Source of the DNA: Streptomyces griseoviridis
Lineage (GTDB): Bacteria; Actinomycetota; Actinomycetes; Streptomycetales; Streptomycetaceae
Reading direction: 5' to 3'
Assembly: GCF_005222485.1 (NCBI RefSeq)
Contig: NZ_CP029078.1
Location: 1,888,001 to 1,952,000 of the forward strand
Length of the DNA stretch: 64,000 nucleotides
Shown: in pieces, positions 15,985-23,424 of the stretch
Position numbering within the stretch: position 1 is the first letter of the stretch
How the letters are laid out: each line of letters opens with the position of its first letter
The notes under the pieces: model-generated
The model's database searches: none
What the model saw: the letters and a program-made list of their open reading frames with translations, nothing else
What the model was told of the DNA's origin: nothing
Translations under genes and position numbers: made by a program

Positions 15985-17343
15985 TCAGTGGCGTTCGAAG
16001 GAGCGGCGCAGTTCCCAGTCGGTGACCGCGGCGTCGAAGGCCGCGAGTTCGACGCGGGCCATGTTGCGGTAGTGGGCGACGACCTCGTCGCCGAAGGCGG
16101 CCCGCGCGACCGGGCTGCTCTCCCACACCTCGGCGGCCTCCCGGAGGGTGGCGGGGACGTGGTCGTAGCCGCCGTCGTAGGCGTTGCCCGCGCACGGCTC
16201 GGGCAGTTCCAACTTCTGTTCGACGCCGTGCAGTCCCGCGGCGATCAGTCCGGCCACCGCGAGGTAGGGGTTGACGTCGCCGCCGGGCAGCCGGTTCTCG
16301 AAGCGCAGCGAGCGGCCGTGGCCGACGACCCGCAGCGCGCAGGTGCGGTTGTCGTACCCCCAGGCGACGGCGGTCGGGGCGAAGGAGCCGGGCTGGAACC
16401 GCTTGTAGGAGTTGATGTTGGGGGCGTACAGGAGGGAGAAGTCGCGCAGCGCGGCGAGCTGTCCGGCGAGGAAGTGGCGCATCAGGTCGGACATGCCGTC
16501 GGGTCCGGCCATCGCGTTGGCGCCGTCGGCGTCGGTGAGCGAGAGGTGGATGTGGCAGGAGTTGCCCTCCCGCTCGTTGTACTTGGCCATGAAGGTGATC
16601 GACACGCCCTCCTGGGAGGCGATCTCCTTGGTGCCGGTCTTGTAGACGGCGTGCTGGTCGCAGGTGACGAGGGCCTCGTCGTAGCGGAAGGCGATCTCGT
16701 GCTGGCCGGGGTTGCACTCGCCCTTGGCGGACTCGACGGTGAGGCCCGCGGCCGCCATCTCGTTGCGGATGCGGCGCAGCAGGGGTTCGATGCGGCCGGT
16801 GCCGAGGACCGAGTAGTCGATGTTGTACTGGTTGGCCGGGGTCAGCTCCCGGTAGCCGCGGTCCCAGGCCTGCTCGTAGGTGTCCTTGAACACGATGAAC
16901 TCCAGCTCCGTACCGACCTGTGCGGTGAGGCCGAGTGCGGCGAGGCGTTCGATTTGGCGGCGGAGGATCTGACGAGGTGCGGCGACGACGGGTGTGCCGT
17001 CGTTCCAGGCGAGGTCGGCGAGGAGCAGGGCCGTGCCGTCGTTCCAGGGGACGCGGCGCAGGGTGCCCAGATCGGGGCGCATCGCGAAGTCGCCGTAGCC
17101 GCTCTCCCAGGAGGACATGGCGTAGCCGTCGACGGTGTTCATCTCGGTGTCGACGGCCAGCAGGTAGTTGCAGCCTTCGGTGCCGTTCTCCAGGACCTCG
17201 TCGAGGAAGAAACGGGCGGCGAACCGCTTGCCCTGGAGCCGCCCTTGCATGTCGGGGAAGGCCAGGACAACAGTGTCGATCTCACCGCTGTCGACGAGGG
17301 CGACGAGCGTCTCGACGTCGAGCGGGGGTGTGCGGTCTGCCAC
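15985..17343 (-). CDS. glnA4: glutamine synthetase-like gamma-glutamylamide ligase
   Basis: A 452-residue GS-fold ligase with the catalytic segments ECNPGQHEIAFRYDEA, FMAKYNEREGNSCHIHLSL and RFENRLPGGDVNPYLAVAG, and the N-terminal beta-grasp (VVLAFPDMQGRLQGKR). It is not a housekeeping GlnA: the adenylylation-site NLYELP-type segment is absent and it sits in a catabolic cluster. The gene set matches what I recall of S. coelicolor glnA4, reported as a gamma-glutamylethanolamide synthetase for ethanolamine use. Closely related enzymes glutamylate polyamines, so the amine could differ. A divergent FadR-type regulator and a candidate operator lie upstream. Confidence 0.88.
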   Translation of the reverse strand: MADRTPPLDVETLVALVDSGEIDTVVLAFPDMQGRLQGKRFAARFFLDEVLENGTEGCNYLLAVDTEMNTVDGYAMSSWESGYGDFAMRPDLGTLRRVPWNDGTALLLADLAWNDGTPVVAAPRQILRRQIERLAALGLTAQVGTELEFIVFKDTYEQAWDRGYRELTPANQYNIDYSVLGTGRIEPLLRRIRNEMAAAGLTVESAKGECNPGQHEIAFRYDEALVTCDQHAVYKTGTKEIASQEGVSITFMAKYNEREGNSCHIHLSLTDADGANAMAGPDGMSDLMRHFLAGQLAALRDFSLLYAPNINSYKRFQPGSFAPTAVAWGYDNRTCALRVVGHGRSLRFENRLPGGDVNPYLAVAGLIAAGLHGVEQKLELPEPCAGNAYDGGYDHVPATLREAAEVWESSPVARAAFGDEVVAHYRNMARVELAAFDAAVTDWELRRSFERH

Positions 17344-17386
17344 GGGTGAGCCTCCTCTGGCTTCTTCTGTCAGCCCGGAGTCATAA

Positions 17387-17402
17387 GGTATTGCGGAGAA
17401 CC
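17387..17402. promoter_or_regulatory. candidate FadR-type operator, glnA4 side
   Basis: GGTATTGCGGAGAACC lies in the 85-bp divergent region between glnA4 and the FadR-type regulator. It fits GGT-N10-ACC and is 14/16 identical to a site upstream of the gamma-glutamyl hydrolase gene (18400-18415). Confidence 0.6.
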
Positions 17403-17428
17403 ATTGCTTGGGAAGGGGGTGCGCCGGG

Positions 17429-18160
17429 ATGTCGGTGGATCCGGACGGCGAGCTGCGGGACCGGCTGACTCCGGTCCTGCGTCCGGTGCGGGCGGGGAAC
17501 GGCTTCGAGGAAGCCCTGGAGCAGATCCTCCAGGTGGTGCGGCTCGGCCTGGTGCCGGGCGGCGAACGGCTGCCCGCCGAGCGGGAGTTGGCGGAGCGGC
17601 TGGGGATCAGCCGGGTGACGCTGCGCGAGGTGCTGAAGGTGCTCCAGGACCAGGGGCTCGTGGAGTCCAGGCGCGGCCGCTACGGCGGCACGTTCGTGCT
17701 GGCCAGGGACGCGGGCGGGGAGGCCGAACTGCGCCGCCGGGTCAGCTCCGTCGACATCGAGGACCTGCTGCGCTTCCGGGAGGTGCTCGAGGTCGGGGCG
17801 GCCGGGCTGTGCGCCGCGCACGGTCTGGACGCGGCCGGTGCGGCACGGCTGCGCGAGGCGCTGGCCCGCACCCACGACGCCCCGCTCACCGAGTACCGGC
17901 GGCTGGACACGCTGCTCCACCTGACCCTCGCCGAGCTGTGCGGCTCCCCGAGCCTGACCGGCCAGTACGCGGCGGTCCGGGCCACCGTGAACGACCTGCT
18001 CGACTGCATCCCGCTGCTGGTGCGCAACCTGGAGCACTCGCAGCGCCAGCACACCGCGCTGGTCGAGGCGGTCCTCGACGGCGACGCGGACGGCGCGCGG
18101 GAGATGATGCGGGAGCACTGCGGGGGCACGGCGGCCCTGCTGCGCGGCTTCCTCGCCTGA
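17429..18160 (+). CDS. FadR-family (GntR/FCD) transcriptional regulator
   Basis: A 243-residue regulator. The N-terminal winged helix (residues about 20-85) contains LVPGGERLPAERELAERLGISRVTLREVLKVL, typical of GntR proteins, with wing residues GLVESRRGRYGGTFV. The C-terminal FCD ligand domain is all-helical (DLLRFREVLEVGAAGLCAAH) and has metal-binding-type residues (RLDTLLHLTLAEL, HTALVEAV). ATG 17429 is used, with GGGGG upstream. It diverges from glnA4 and precedes the hydrolase, so it very probably controls this cluster. The ligand may be a pathway intermediate. Confidence 0.92.
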   Translation: MSVDPDGELRDRLTPVLRPVRAGNGFEEALEQILQVVRLGLVPGGERLPAERELAERLGISRVTLREVLKVLQDQGLVESRRGRYGGTFVLARDAGGEAELRRRVSSVDIEDLLRFREVLEVGAAGLCAAHGLDAAGAARLREALARTHDAPLTEYRRLDTLLHLTLAELCGSPSLTGQYAAVRATVNDLLDCIPLLVRNLEHSQRQHTALVEAVLDGDADGAREMMREHCGGTAALLRGFLA

Positions 18161-18462
18161 CGCCACAGGGACGGCCCGACCGCCACATGGACGGCCCGAC
18201 CGCCGCAGGACGGACGGGCCCCCGGCGGCGACCGACAGCCGGGACCGACCGGACCCACCGGCCGGGACCGACCGGGACCGGCGGCCGGCACCCGGCCCGG
18301 ACCGGGGGCGTCGAACACACCCGACGGCATCGGCGCCCGCCCGACCGCATCCGCGACGGCCTCCCGGCCCGAAGATCTCGAACCGCCTCCCGGCCGGGAG
18401 GTCTTGCGGAGACCCCACCCCGCCAGTTAAAGGTATGTGACTACACCTTTGAGGGAGGCGCG
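18161..18462. other. GC-rich intergenic region with candidate operators
   Basis: About 300 bp without a gene. The first half is low complexity, with a direct repeat GGACGGCCCGACCGCC (twice, about 20 bp apart near 18170-18205) and GACCGACCGG-type runs. The last 80 bp hold a perfect 16-bp palindrome CCTCCCGGCCGGGAGG (18386-18401) and two GGT-N10-(A/C)CC sites listed separately. This part is probably the promoter and operator of the hydrolase gene. Confidence 0.6.
18400..18450 (+). promoter_or_regulatory. two candidate FadR-type operators before the hydrolase
   Basis: GGTCTTGCGGAGACCC (18400-18415) is 14/16 identical to the glnA4-side site. About 15 bp downstream, AAAGGT (18429-18434) and ACCTTT (18445-18450) form a perfect inverted repeat with a 10-bp spacer. 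All three sites share GGT-N10-(A/C)CC, which suggests one regulator for both transcripts. Confidence 0.55.
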
Positions 18463-19149
18463 GTGACCCGACGGCCGCTGATCGGCGTGAGCACCTATCT
18501 GGAGTCCGGCGCGCGCTGGGGCATCTGGGAGCTGGACGCGGCCCTGCTGCCGGCCGGCTACCCGCGGCTGGTGCAGCGCTCGGGCGGGCTCGCCGCGATG
18601 CTCCCGCCGGACGCGCCCGCGCACGCGGCGGCGGCCGTGGCCCGCCTCGACGGGCTGGTGATCGCGGGCGGCCCCGACGTCGAGCCCGCCCGCTACGGCG
18701 CCGAGCGCCAGCCCCGCACGGGACCGCCCGCCCTCGCCAGGGACGCCTGGGAACTCGCCCTGATCGACGCGGCCCTCGCCGCCGGGCTCCCGCTGCTGGG
18801 CATCTGCCGCGGCATGCAGCTGCTGAACGTCGCCCTCGGCGGGACCCTGGTCCAGCACATCGACGGCCACGCGCGGGTACCGGGAGCCTTCGGCCGGCAC
18901 CCGGTGCGGCCCGTGCCGGGCACCCGGTACGCGGCGGCGGCGCCCGAGGAGACGTCCGTACCCACCTACCACCACCAGGCCGTCGACCGCCTCGGCGACG
19001 GCCTGCTCCCGTCCGCCCACGCACTCGACGGCACGGTGGAGGCGATCGAACCGTCCCTGTCGGCGCCCTGGACCCTCGGCGTCCAGTGGCACCCCGAGAT
19101 GGGCGACGACCTGCGCGTGATGCGGGCCCTGATCAACGCGGCGACCTGA
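18463..19149 (+). CDS. gamma-glutamyl hydrolase (PuuD-like, peptidase C26)
   Basis: A 228-residue class I glutamine amidotransferase-like hydrolase. The nucleophile Cys is in LLGICRGMQLLNVALGG, the His-Glu pair is in GVQWHPEMG, and LVIAGGPDVEPARYG is typical of gamma-Glu-GABA hydrolases. It would release glutamate from the oxidised gamma-glutamyl product, closing the glnA4 pathway. GTG 18463 is chosen on GGGAGG (18453-18458) and conserved TRRPLIGVS; the long upstream frame is spurious. Confidence 0.92.
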   Translation: MTRRPLIGVSTYLESGARWGIWELDAALLPAGYPRLVQRSGGLAAMLPPDAPAHAAAAVARLDGLVIAGGPDVEPARYGAERQPRTGPPALARDAWELALIDAALAAGLPLLGICRGMQLLNVALGGTLVQHIDGHARVPGAFGRHPVRPVPGTRYAAAAPEETSVPTYHHQAVDRLGDGLLPSAHALDGTVEAIEPSLSAPWTLGVQWHPEMGDDLRVMRALINAAT

Positions 19150-19196
19150 CCCGGGCCACCGCCCTGCGCGCGACGACGGGAATCGCCAGACACCCC

Positions 19197-20120
19197 CTAC
19201 CCCCGCGTCAGCGACAGCAGCTCCCTGGCCGGACCCACCGGACGGTGGCCCGTCGGCCAGACCGCCCGCAGGTCACGGGCGAGCGTCACGCCCTCGACCG
19301 GGATCAGGACCAGCCTGCGCGTCGCCAGTTCCTCGCCGACCGCGAGTTCGCTCAGCACGGCGGGGCCCGCCCCGCTGACCGCCGCCGCCTTCACCGCCGT
19401 CGTGGAGGACAGCTCGATCAGCGGGCGGGCCAGACCGCCGAGCGCCGCGTCCAGGACCTGCCGGGTGCCCGAGCCCTCCTCGCGCAGGATCAGCGGGGTC
19501 GCGGCGAGTTCCGCGGACTTCAGCGGGCGGGAGCGGCGGGCCCAGGGGTGAGCGGGCGCGGTGACGACGATCAGACGGTCGTGGGCGATGACCGCGGAGT
19601 CGAGCCCCGCCGGGACGCTCACCCCCTCCACGAAGCCGAGGTCGGCCTGGTCGGCGAGGAGCCGCTCGGCGACCACCGTCGAGTTGCCCGCGTGCAGCGA
19701 GACCGCCGTGTCGGGCCGCTGAGCGCGCAGCGCGAGCAGCCACCCGGGCAGCAGGTACTCGGCGATGGTCATGCTCGCCGTCACCCGCAGCCGCGAGTCC
19801 CGCCGGTCCCGCAGCGCCTGCGCCCCCACGTCGAACGCCTCGGCCGCCTCGACGATCCGCCGGGCCCAGTCCGTCACCAGTGCCCCGGCGTCGGTGAGCC
19901 GCGATCCGCGCGGCGACCGGTCGACGAGGGCCACCCCCAGCTGCCGTTCCATGGACCGGACGCGGCTGCTCGCGGCCGGCTGGGTGATGCCCAGCTCCCT
20001 GGCCGCCGCCCCCAGACTGCCCAGCCGCGCCACCGCCAGCAGCAGTTCGAGCGCGCCCAGGTCGGGCACCCGGTGCGCGAGCGCACCGCCGGGCGGGACA
20101 CGCCCCTCCTTCTCACTCAT
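19197..20120 (-). CDS. LysR-family transcriptional regulator
   Basis: A 307-residue LTTR. The N-terminal winged helix is LELLLAVARLGSLGAAARELGITQPAASSRVRSMERQLG (about residues 25-63). The periplasmic-binding-like effector domain follows, with GNSTVVAERLLADQADLGFVEG. It diverges from the TDT transporter gene, 70 bp apart, the usual LysR arrangement for regulating a neighbour. No ribosome-binding site precedes the ATG; TAAGCT lies 6 nt upstream, so the mRNA may be leaderless. Confidence 0.93.
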   Translation of the reverse strand: MSEKEGRVPPGGALAHRVPDLGALELLLAVARLGSLGAAARELGITQPAASSRVRSMERQLGVALVDRSPRGSRLTDAGALVTDWARRIVEAAEAFDVGAQALRDRRDSRLRVTASMTIAEYLLPGWLLALRAQRPDTAVSLHAGNSTVVAERLLADQADLGFVEGVSVPAGLDSAVIAHDRLIVVTAPAHPWARRSRPLKSAELAATPLILREEGSGTRQVLDAALGGLARPLIELSSTTAVKAAAVSGAGPAVLSELAVGEELATRRLVLIPVEGVTLARDLRAVWPTGHRPVGPARELLSLTRG

Positions 20121-20190
20121 AAACCCAGCTTATGCCCTCATAGGACGGTGCTCCCTGGTCCCCCTCCCCCGGCGGCGGGACCGTGGAGCC

Positions 20191-21357
20191 ATGGTCACCG
20201 TCGCCCCCGCCCTCCCCCGCGCCACCGCACGCCCACCGCACGTCCCCGCGGTCCGTCACCTCGGACCGAACTGGTACGCCACCGTCATGGGCACCGCCAT
20301 CGTCGCGGGAGCGGGCGCCGCCCTCCCCGCCCCGCTGTCGGCGCTGCCGGGCCTGCGCACCGCCTGCGCCGCCGTCTGGACCCTGTCCGCGCTGCTGCTC
20401 GCCGCCCTGCTGGTGGCCCGCGCCCTGCACTGGACCCACCACCGCGACCAGGCCCGCGCCCACCTCCTCGACCCCGCGACCGCGCCGTTCTACGGCTGCC
20501 TCGCGATGGCCCTCCTCTCGGTCGGCGGCGGCGCGCTCACCGTCGGCGCCGACTGGATCGGCGCCCGCGCCGCCGTCGCCCTCGCCGCCGCGCTGTTCTC
20601 CGCGGGCACCGTGATCGGGCTCGCCGCCGCCGTCGCCGTCCCGTATCTGATGGCCGTGCGGCACCGGATCGAGCCCGGGTCCGCGACCCCGGTGTGGCTG
20701 CTGCCGCTGGTGGCGCCCATGGTGTCCGCGGCGTTCGGCCCGTCCCTGGTGCCCCACCTGCCCGCGGGGCAGCCCCGGCAGACACTGCTGCTCGCCTGCT
20801 TCGCCCTGTTCGGGCTCAGCCTGCTGGCGGTCCTCGTCACGCTGCCCGTGGTGTTCGCGCGGCTGCTCACCGGCGGGCCGCTGCCGCTCGCGCTGACACC
20901 GACCCTGTTCCTGGTCCTCGGCCCGCTCGGGCAGTCCACCACCGCCGTCGGCCGGTTCGCGGAGCTGGCACCCGGTGTCGTCGCCGCGCCGTACAGCACG
21001 GGCTTCCAGGCGCTCGCGGTGCTCTACGGGGTGCCGGTCATGGGGTTCGCGCTGCTGTGGCTCGCGCTGGCCTGCGCGCATGTGGTGCGGGCCGGCCGCG
21101 AGGGCATGCGGTTCACGATGACCTGGTGGGCGTTCACCTTCCCGGTCGGCACCTGTGTGACCGGCGCCGCGTCCCTCGCCCGGCACACCGGGCTCGACTG
21201 CTACGCCTGGCTCGCGACCGGCCTGTACGTCCTGCTGGTCGCCGCCTGGGCCGTCGCCGCCGCGCACACGGCCCGCGGCCTGGTCAGCGGCGCGCTGCTC
21301 GCAGCGCCCCGGCCAGCACCCGCGGCGCCTCGGCCAGCGACGGCCCGTACCACGTGA
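20191..21357 (+). CDS. TDT-family (TehA/SLAC1/malate-type) membrane transporter
   Basis: A 388-residue integral membrane protein with about ten hydrophobic helices. The early LGPNWYATVMGTAIVAGAGAALPAP is the conserved first segment of tellurite-resistance/dicarboxylate transporters, and a family-like GPLGQSTTAVGRFAELA segment lies mid-protein. Family members move anions such as C4-dicarboxylates, sulfite or chloride, so the substrate is unsettled. ATG 20191 is used; the longer upstream frame overlaps the LysR gene antisense. The last 74 bp overlap the convergent BtuF-like gene. Confidence 0.88.
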   Translation: MVTVAPALPRATARPPHVPAVRHLGPNWYATVMGTAIVAGAGAALPAPLSALPGLRTACAAVWTLSALLLAALLVARALHWTHHRDQARAHLLDPATAPFYGCLAMALLSVGGGALTVGADWIGARAAVALAAALFSAGTVIGLAAAVAVPYLMAVRHRIEPGSATPVWLLPLVAPMVSAAFGPSLVPHLPAGQPRQTLLLACFALFGLSLLAVLVTLPVVFARLLTGGPLPLALTPTLFLVLGPLGQSTTAVGRFAELAPGVVAAPYSTGFQALAVLYGVPVMGFALLWLALACAHVVRAGREGMRFTMTWWAFTFPVGTCVTGAASLARHTGLDCYAWLATGLYVLLVAAWAVAAAHTARGLVSGALLAAPRPAPAAPRPATARTT

Positions 21358-22009
21358 GGTGCCGCCCGCCCACGAACGCGCAGGGCAGCCCGGGGAAGGC
21401 GTCCGGCCCGTCGTCGGGCGTGAAGCGGTACGGCTCGTCGGGCAGCACCACCAGATCGGGGGCGGCCGCCACCAGCTCGGCCAGCGCCACCCGGGGGTAG
21501 CGCTCGGCATGGCCCGCCCAGAGGTGGTCGACCCCCAGCCGGGCGAGGACGTCACCGGCGAAGGTGTCCCGGCCGAGCACCATCCAGGGCCGCCGCCACA
21601 CCGGGACCACCGCGGTCCGCCGGACACCGGGGACGGGCAGCTCCGCCCAGACCCGCTCGGCCTCCACCAGCCACGCGGGCCGGGACCCGGCACCGCACGC
21701 CGTGAGCGTCCTCGCGAGTTCGGCGAAGCCCTGCTCCACGCTCCGCACCTCGGTCACCAGCACCTCGACGCCCGCGGCGCGCAGGGCGGCGAGATCGGGG
21801 GCGCGGTTCTCCTCCTCGTTGGCGACCACCAGGTCGGGGGCGAGCGCGAGGATCCGCTCGACGTCCGGGTTCTTGGTGCCGCCGACCCGCGCCACGTCGA
21901 GACCGGCCGGGTGCGTGCACCAGTCGGTGGCGCCGACCAGCGCGCCGGGCACCGACACGGCGACCGCCTCGGTGAGCGACGGCACCAGGGACACCACCCG
22001 CGGCGCCAC
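21284..22009 (-). CDS. BtuF-like helical-backbone metal receptor protein
   Basis: A 241-residue protein with the cobalamin/haem periplasmic-binding fold: RVVSLVPSLTEAV, VGGTKNPDVERILALAPDLVVANEEENR, and a C-terminal lobe with PDLVVLPDEPYRFTPDDGPD. It has no signal peptide or lipobox and no ABC permease or ATPase beside it, so it is probably cytoplasmic, not a transporter component. Start GTG 22009 shares its first base with the stop TAG of the XRE-cupin gene (TAGTG), so the pair is coupled. Confidence 0.83.
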   Translation of the reverse strand: MAPRVVSLVPSLTEAVAVSVPGALVGATDWCTHPAGLDVARVGGTKNPDVERILALAPDLVVANEEENRAPDLAALRAAGVEVLVTEVRSVEQGFAELARTLTACGAGSRPAWLVEAERVWAELPVPGVRRTAVVPVWRRPWMVLGRDTFAGDVLARLGVDHLWAGHAERYPRVALAELVAAAPDLVVLPDEPYRFTPDDGPDAFPGLPCAFVGGRHLTWYGPSLAEAPRVLAGALRAARR

Positions 22010-22572
22010 TACCGCGTCCGGTCCCCGACCGCCTCGATGTGCTCGGAGACGGCGACGACGACCACCCGGGTGTCCGAGACCGTCGCCCGCCACCTGTGCC
22101 GCACCCCGCCGGTCAGATACAGGGTGTCGCCCCGGCCGAGCCGGTAGGCGCGGCCCTCCGCCTCGACCTCCACCGCGCCGTCCGCGACGTACATCAACTG
22201 GTCGTTGCGGTACTGGAATTCGCGGCCCGCGTCCTGGTCGCCCGTGAACTCCGAGGCGTGCATCTGGTGATGGCCGCGCACCAGTGAACGCGCCCTGGGC
22301 GCGGCGGACTCGACGGGCTCGGCCCGCACCACGTCCACGCTGCACGCCGGATCGGCCGCGGCCAGCAGTTCCACGGCGGTGGTCCGCAGGGCGTCGGCGA
22401 CCTTCTCGAGGGAGGTACGGCTGGGCCGCGCGCGGTCGTTCTCGATCTGACTGAGGAACGGCACCGACAGTCCGCTGCGCTCCGCGACGACGGCGAGGGT
22501 GAGCTGCAGCGAACGGCGCCGCCGTCGCACGGCCGCGCCCACGCGCAGCGGCTGGTCCTTGTGATCGCCCAT
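22009..22572 (-). CDS. XRE-cupin transcriptional regulator
   Basis: A 187-residue regulator of the PuuR/SutR-like architecture. An N-terminal XRE helix-turn-helix (LTLAVVAERSGLSVPFLSQIENDRARPS) precedes a C-terminal cupin_2 barrel (FQYRNDQLMYVADGAVEVEAEGRAYRLGRGDTLYLTGGVRHRW). ATG 22572 is used, with a GGAGGGAG site 8 nt upstream; the frame extends to 22674 but lacks a better start. It probably controls its own operon with the BtuF-like gene. The effector is unknown. Confidence 0.9.
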   Translation of the reverse strand: MGDHKDQPLRVGAAVRRRRRSLQLTLAVVAERSGLSVPFLSQIENDRARPSRTSLEKVADALRTTAVELLAAADPACSVDVVRAEPVESAAPRARSLVRGHHQMHASEFTGDQDAGREFQYRNDQLMYVADGAVEVEAEGRAYRLGRGDTLYLTGGVRHRWRATVSDTRVVVVAVSEHIEAVGDRTR

Positions 22573-23343
22573 GGCTCCGGCTCCCTCCTTCACCCGTCGG
22601 TCCGTACGGCACGCACCGTCGTGCGGTGCGCGGAACTCCTGTGGAGTTCTCTGCACCTTACGCAGGTTCGGCAAACTGTTTCATGCGGGCGTCACATACC
22701 CGTAAACACGGTGTGCCGTCAATTCGCCACCTCCCGCCCGCGGATGGGTTCCGGGCACGTGCCTCGCCCTGCTCCCGCCATCGGGACGAACCCGCTGACC
22801 AGAGCGTCGGGAAGGCCCTTCGGGCCACTGTGGGCCGCCGTCGGCGCTCGCGCCACCGGGCGCCCGCCTCCCGAGGGCGCGCGGGGCCCGTCGAACGGCC
22901 CGGCACCGGCCGGTGCGACGGGCGGGACGGCGCCGGCTCCCGATGCCGTCGCGCCGCGCCTGCCCCCGGCGAGGAGCGGACGTCGACCCTTCACTTCAAT
23001 GCGCGGCCGGTCCCCTGTGTTCCCTCCCGCACCGCCCGTCCCGGCAGCCCCGGCAGGGCGGTGATCAGGCACGGAGTGCCACGTGCCGCAGCGGGTCGGC
23101 GCGTGGCCCGGTCGCCCCGCGCCCGCACGGCGCCCCGGCGCACCGCCGGTGCGTGCGCGGCCGTCGCCGCCCACCTCGTCGCGGCCCTCAGTGCCTCGGC
23201 GCGGCGGCGCGGCGTACCCGGCGCGGCACGCTCGCGCCCGCCGGGGCCGGCCCCGCACCCCCGAGGTCTGGGCAGGGATGTAGCGCTATGTGGTTGGCCG
23301 GATCCTTGTGGTGCCCGAGGGGGTGCGCCGTCCCGGCACGCCG
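22573..23343. other. long gene-less region
   Basis: About 770 bp between the XRE-cupin start and the terminator after the betaine transporter. Open frames here (for example a 179-residue minus frame and a 296-residue plus frame) are Arg/Ala/Gly-rich with no recognisable domain, and several overlap one another. They look like GC-driven chance frames. No tRNA, repeat array or clear promoter was seen apart from the short palindrome AGCGCT near 23284. Confidence 0.5.
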
Positions 23344-23398
23344 GAGGGGTGGGCCCGGCCCCACGCGGTCAGGACGCGTGGGGCCGGGCCCACCCCTC
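23344..23398. terminator. 24-bp perfect hairpin after the betaine transporter
   Basis: The arms 23344-23367 and 23375-23398 are perfectly complementary over 24 bp with a 7-nt loop (GTCAGGA). The hairpin lies 26 bp beyond the betaine permease/binding-protein stop codon. No U-run follows. It is one of the strongest stems in the window. Confidence 0.85.
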
Positions 23399-23424
23399 GG
23401 GTGGTACCGCTGTCGTACGGCGGG

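Noticed and set aside
17404..18462. Fusion of the FadR-type and hydrolase genes in one frame
   Set aside because: The upstream part is an out-of-frame reading of the regulator gene; a good ribosome-binding site and GTG at 18463 define the hydrolase.
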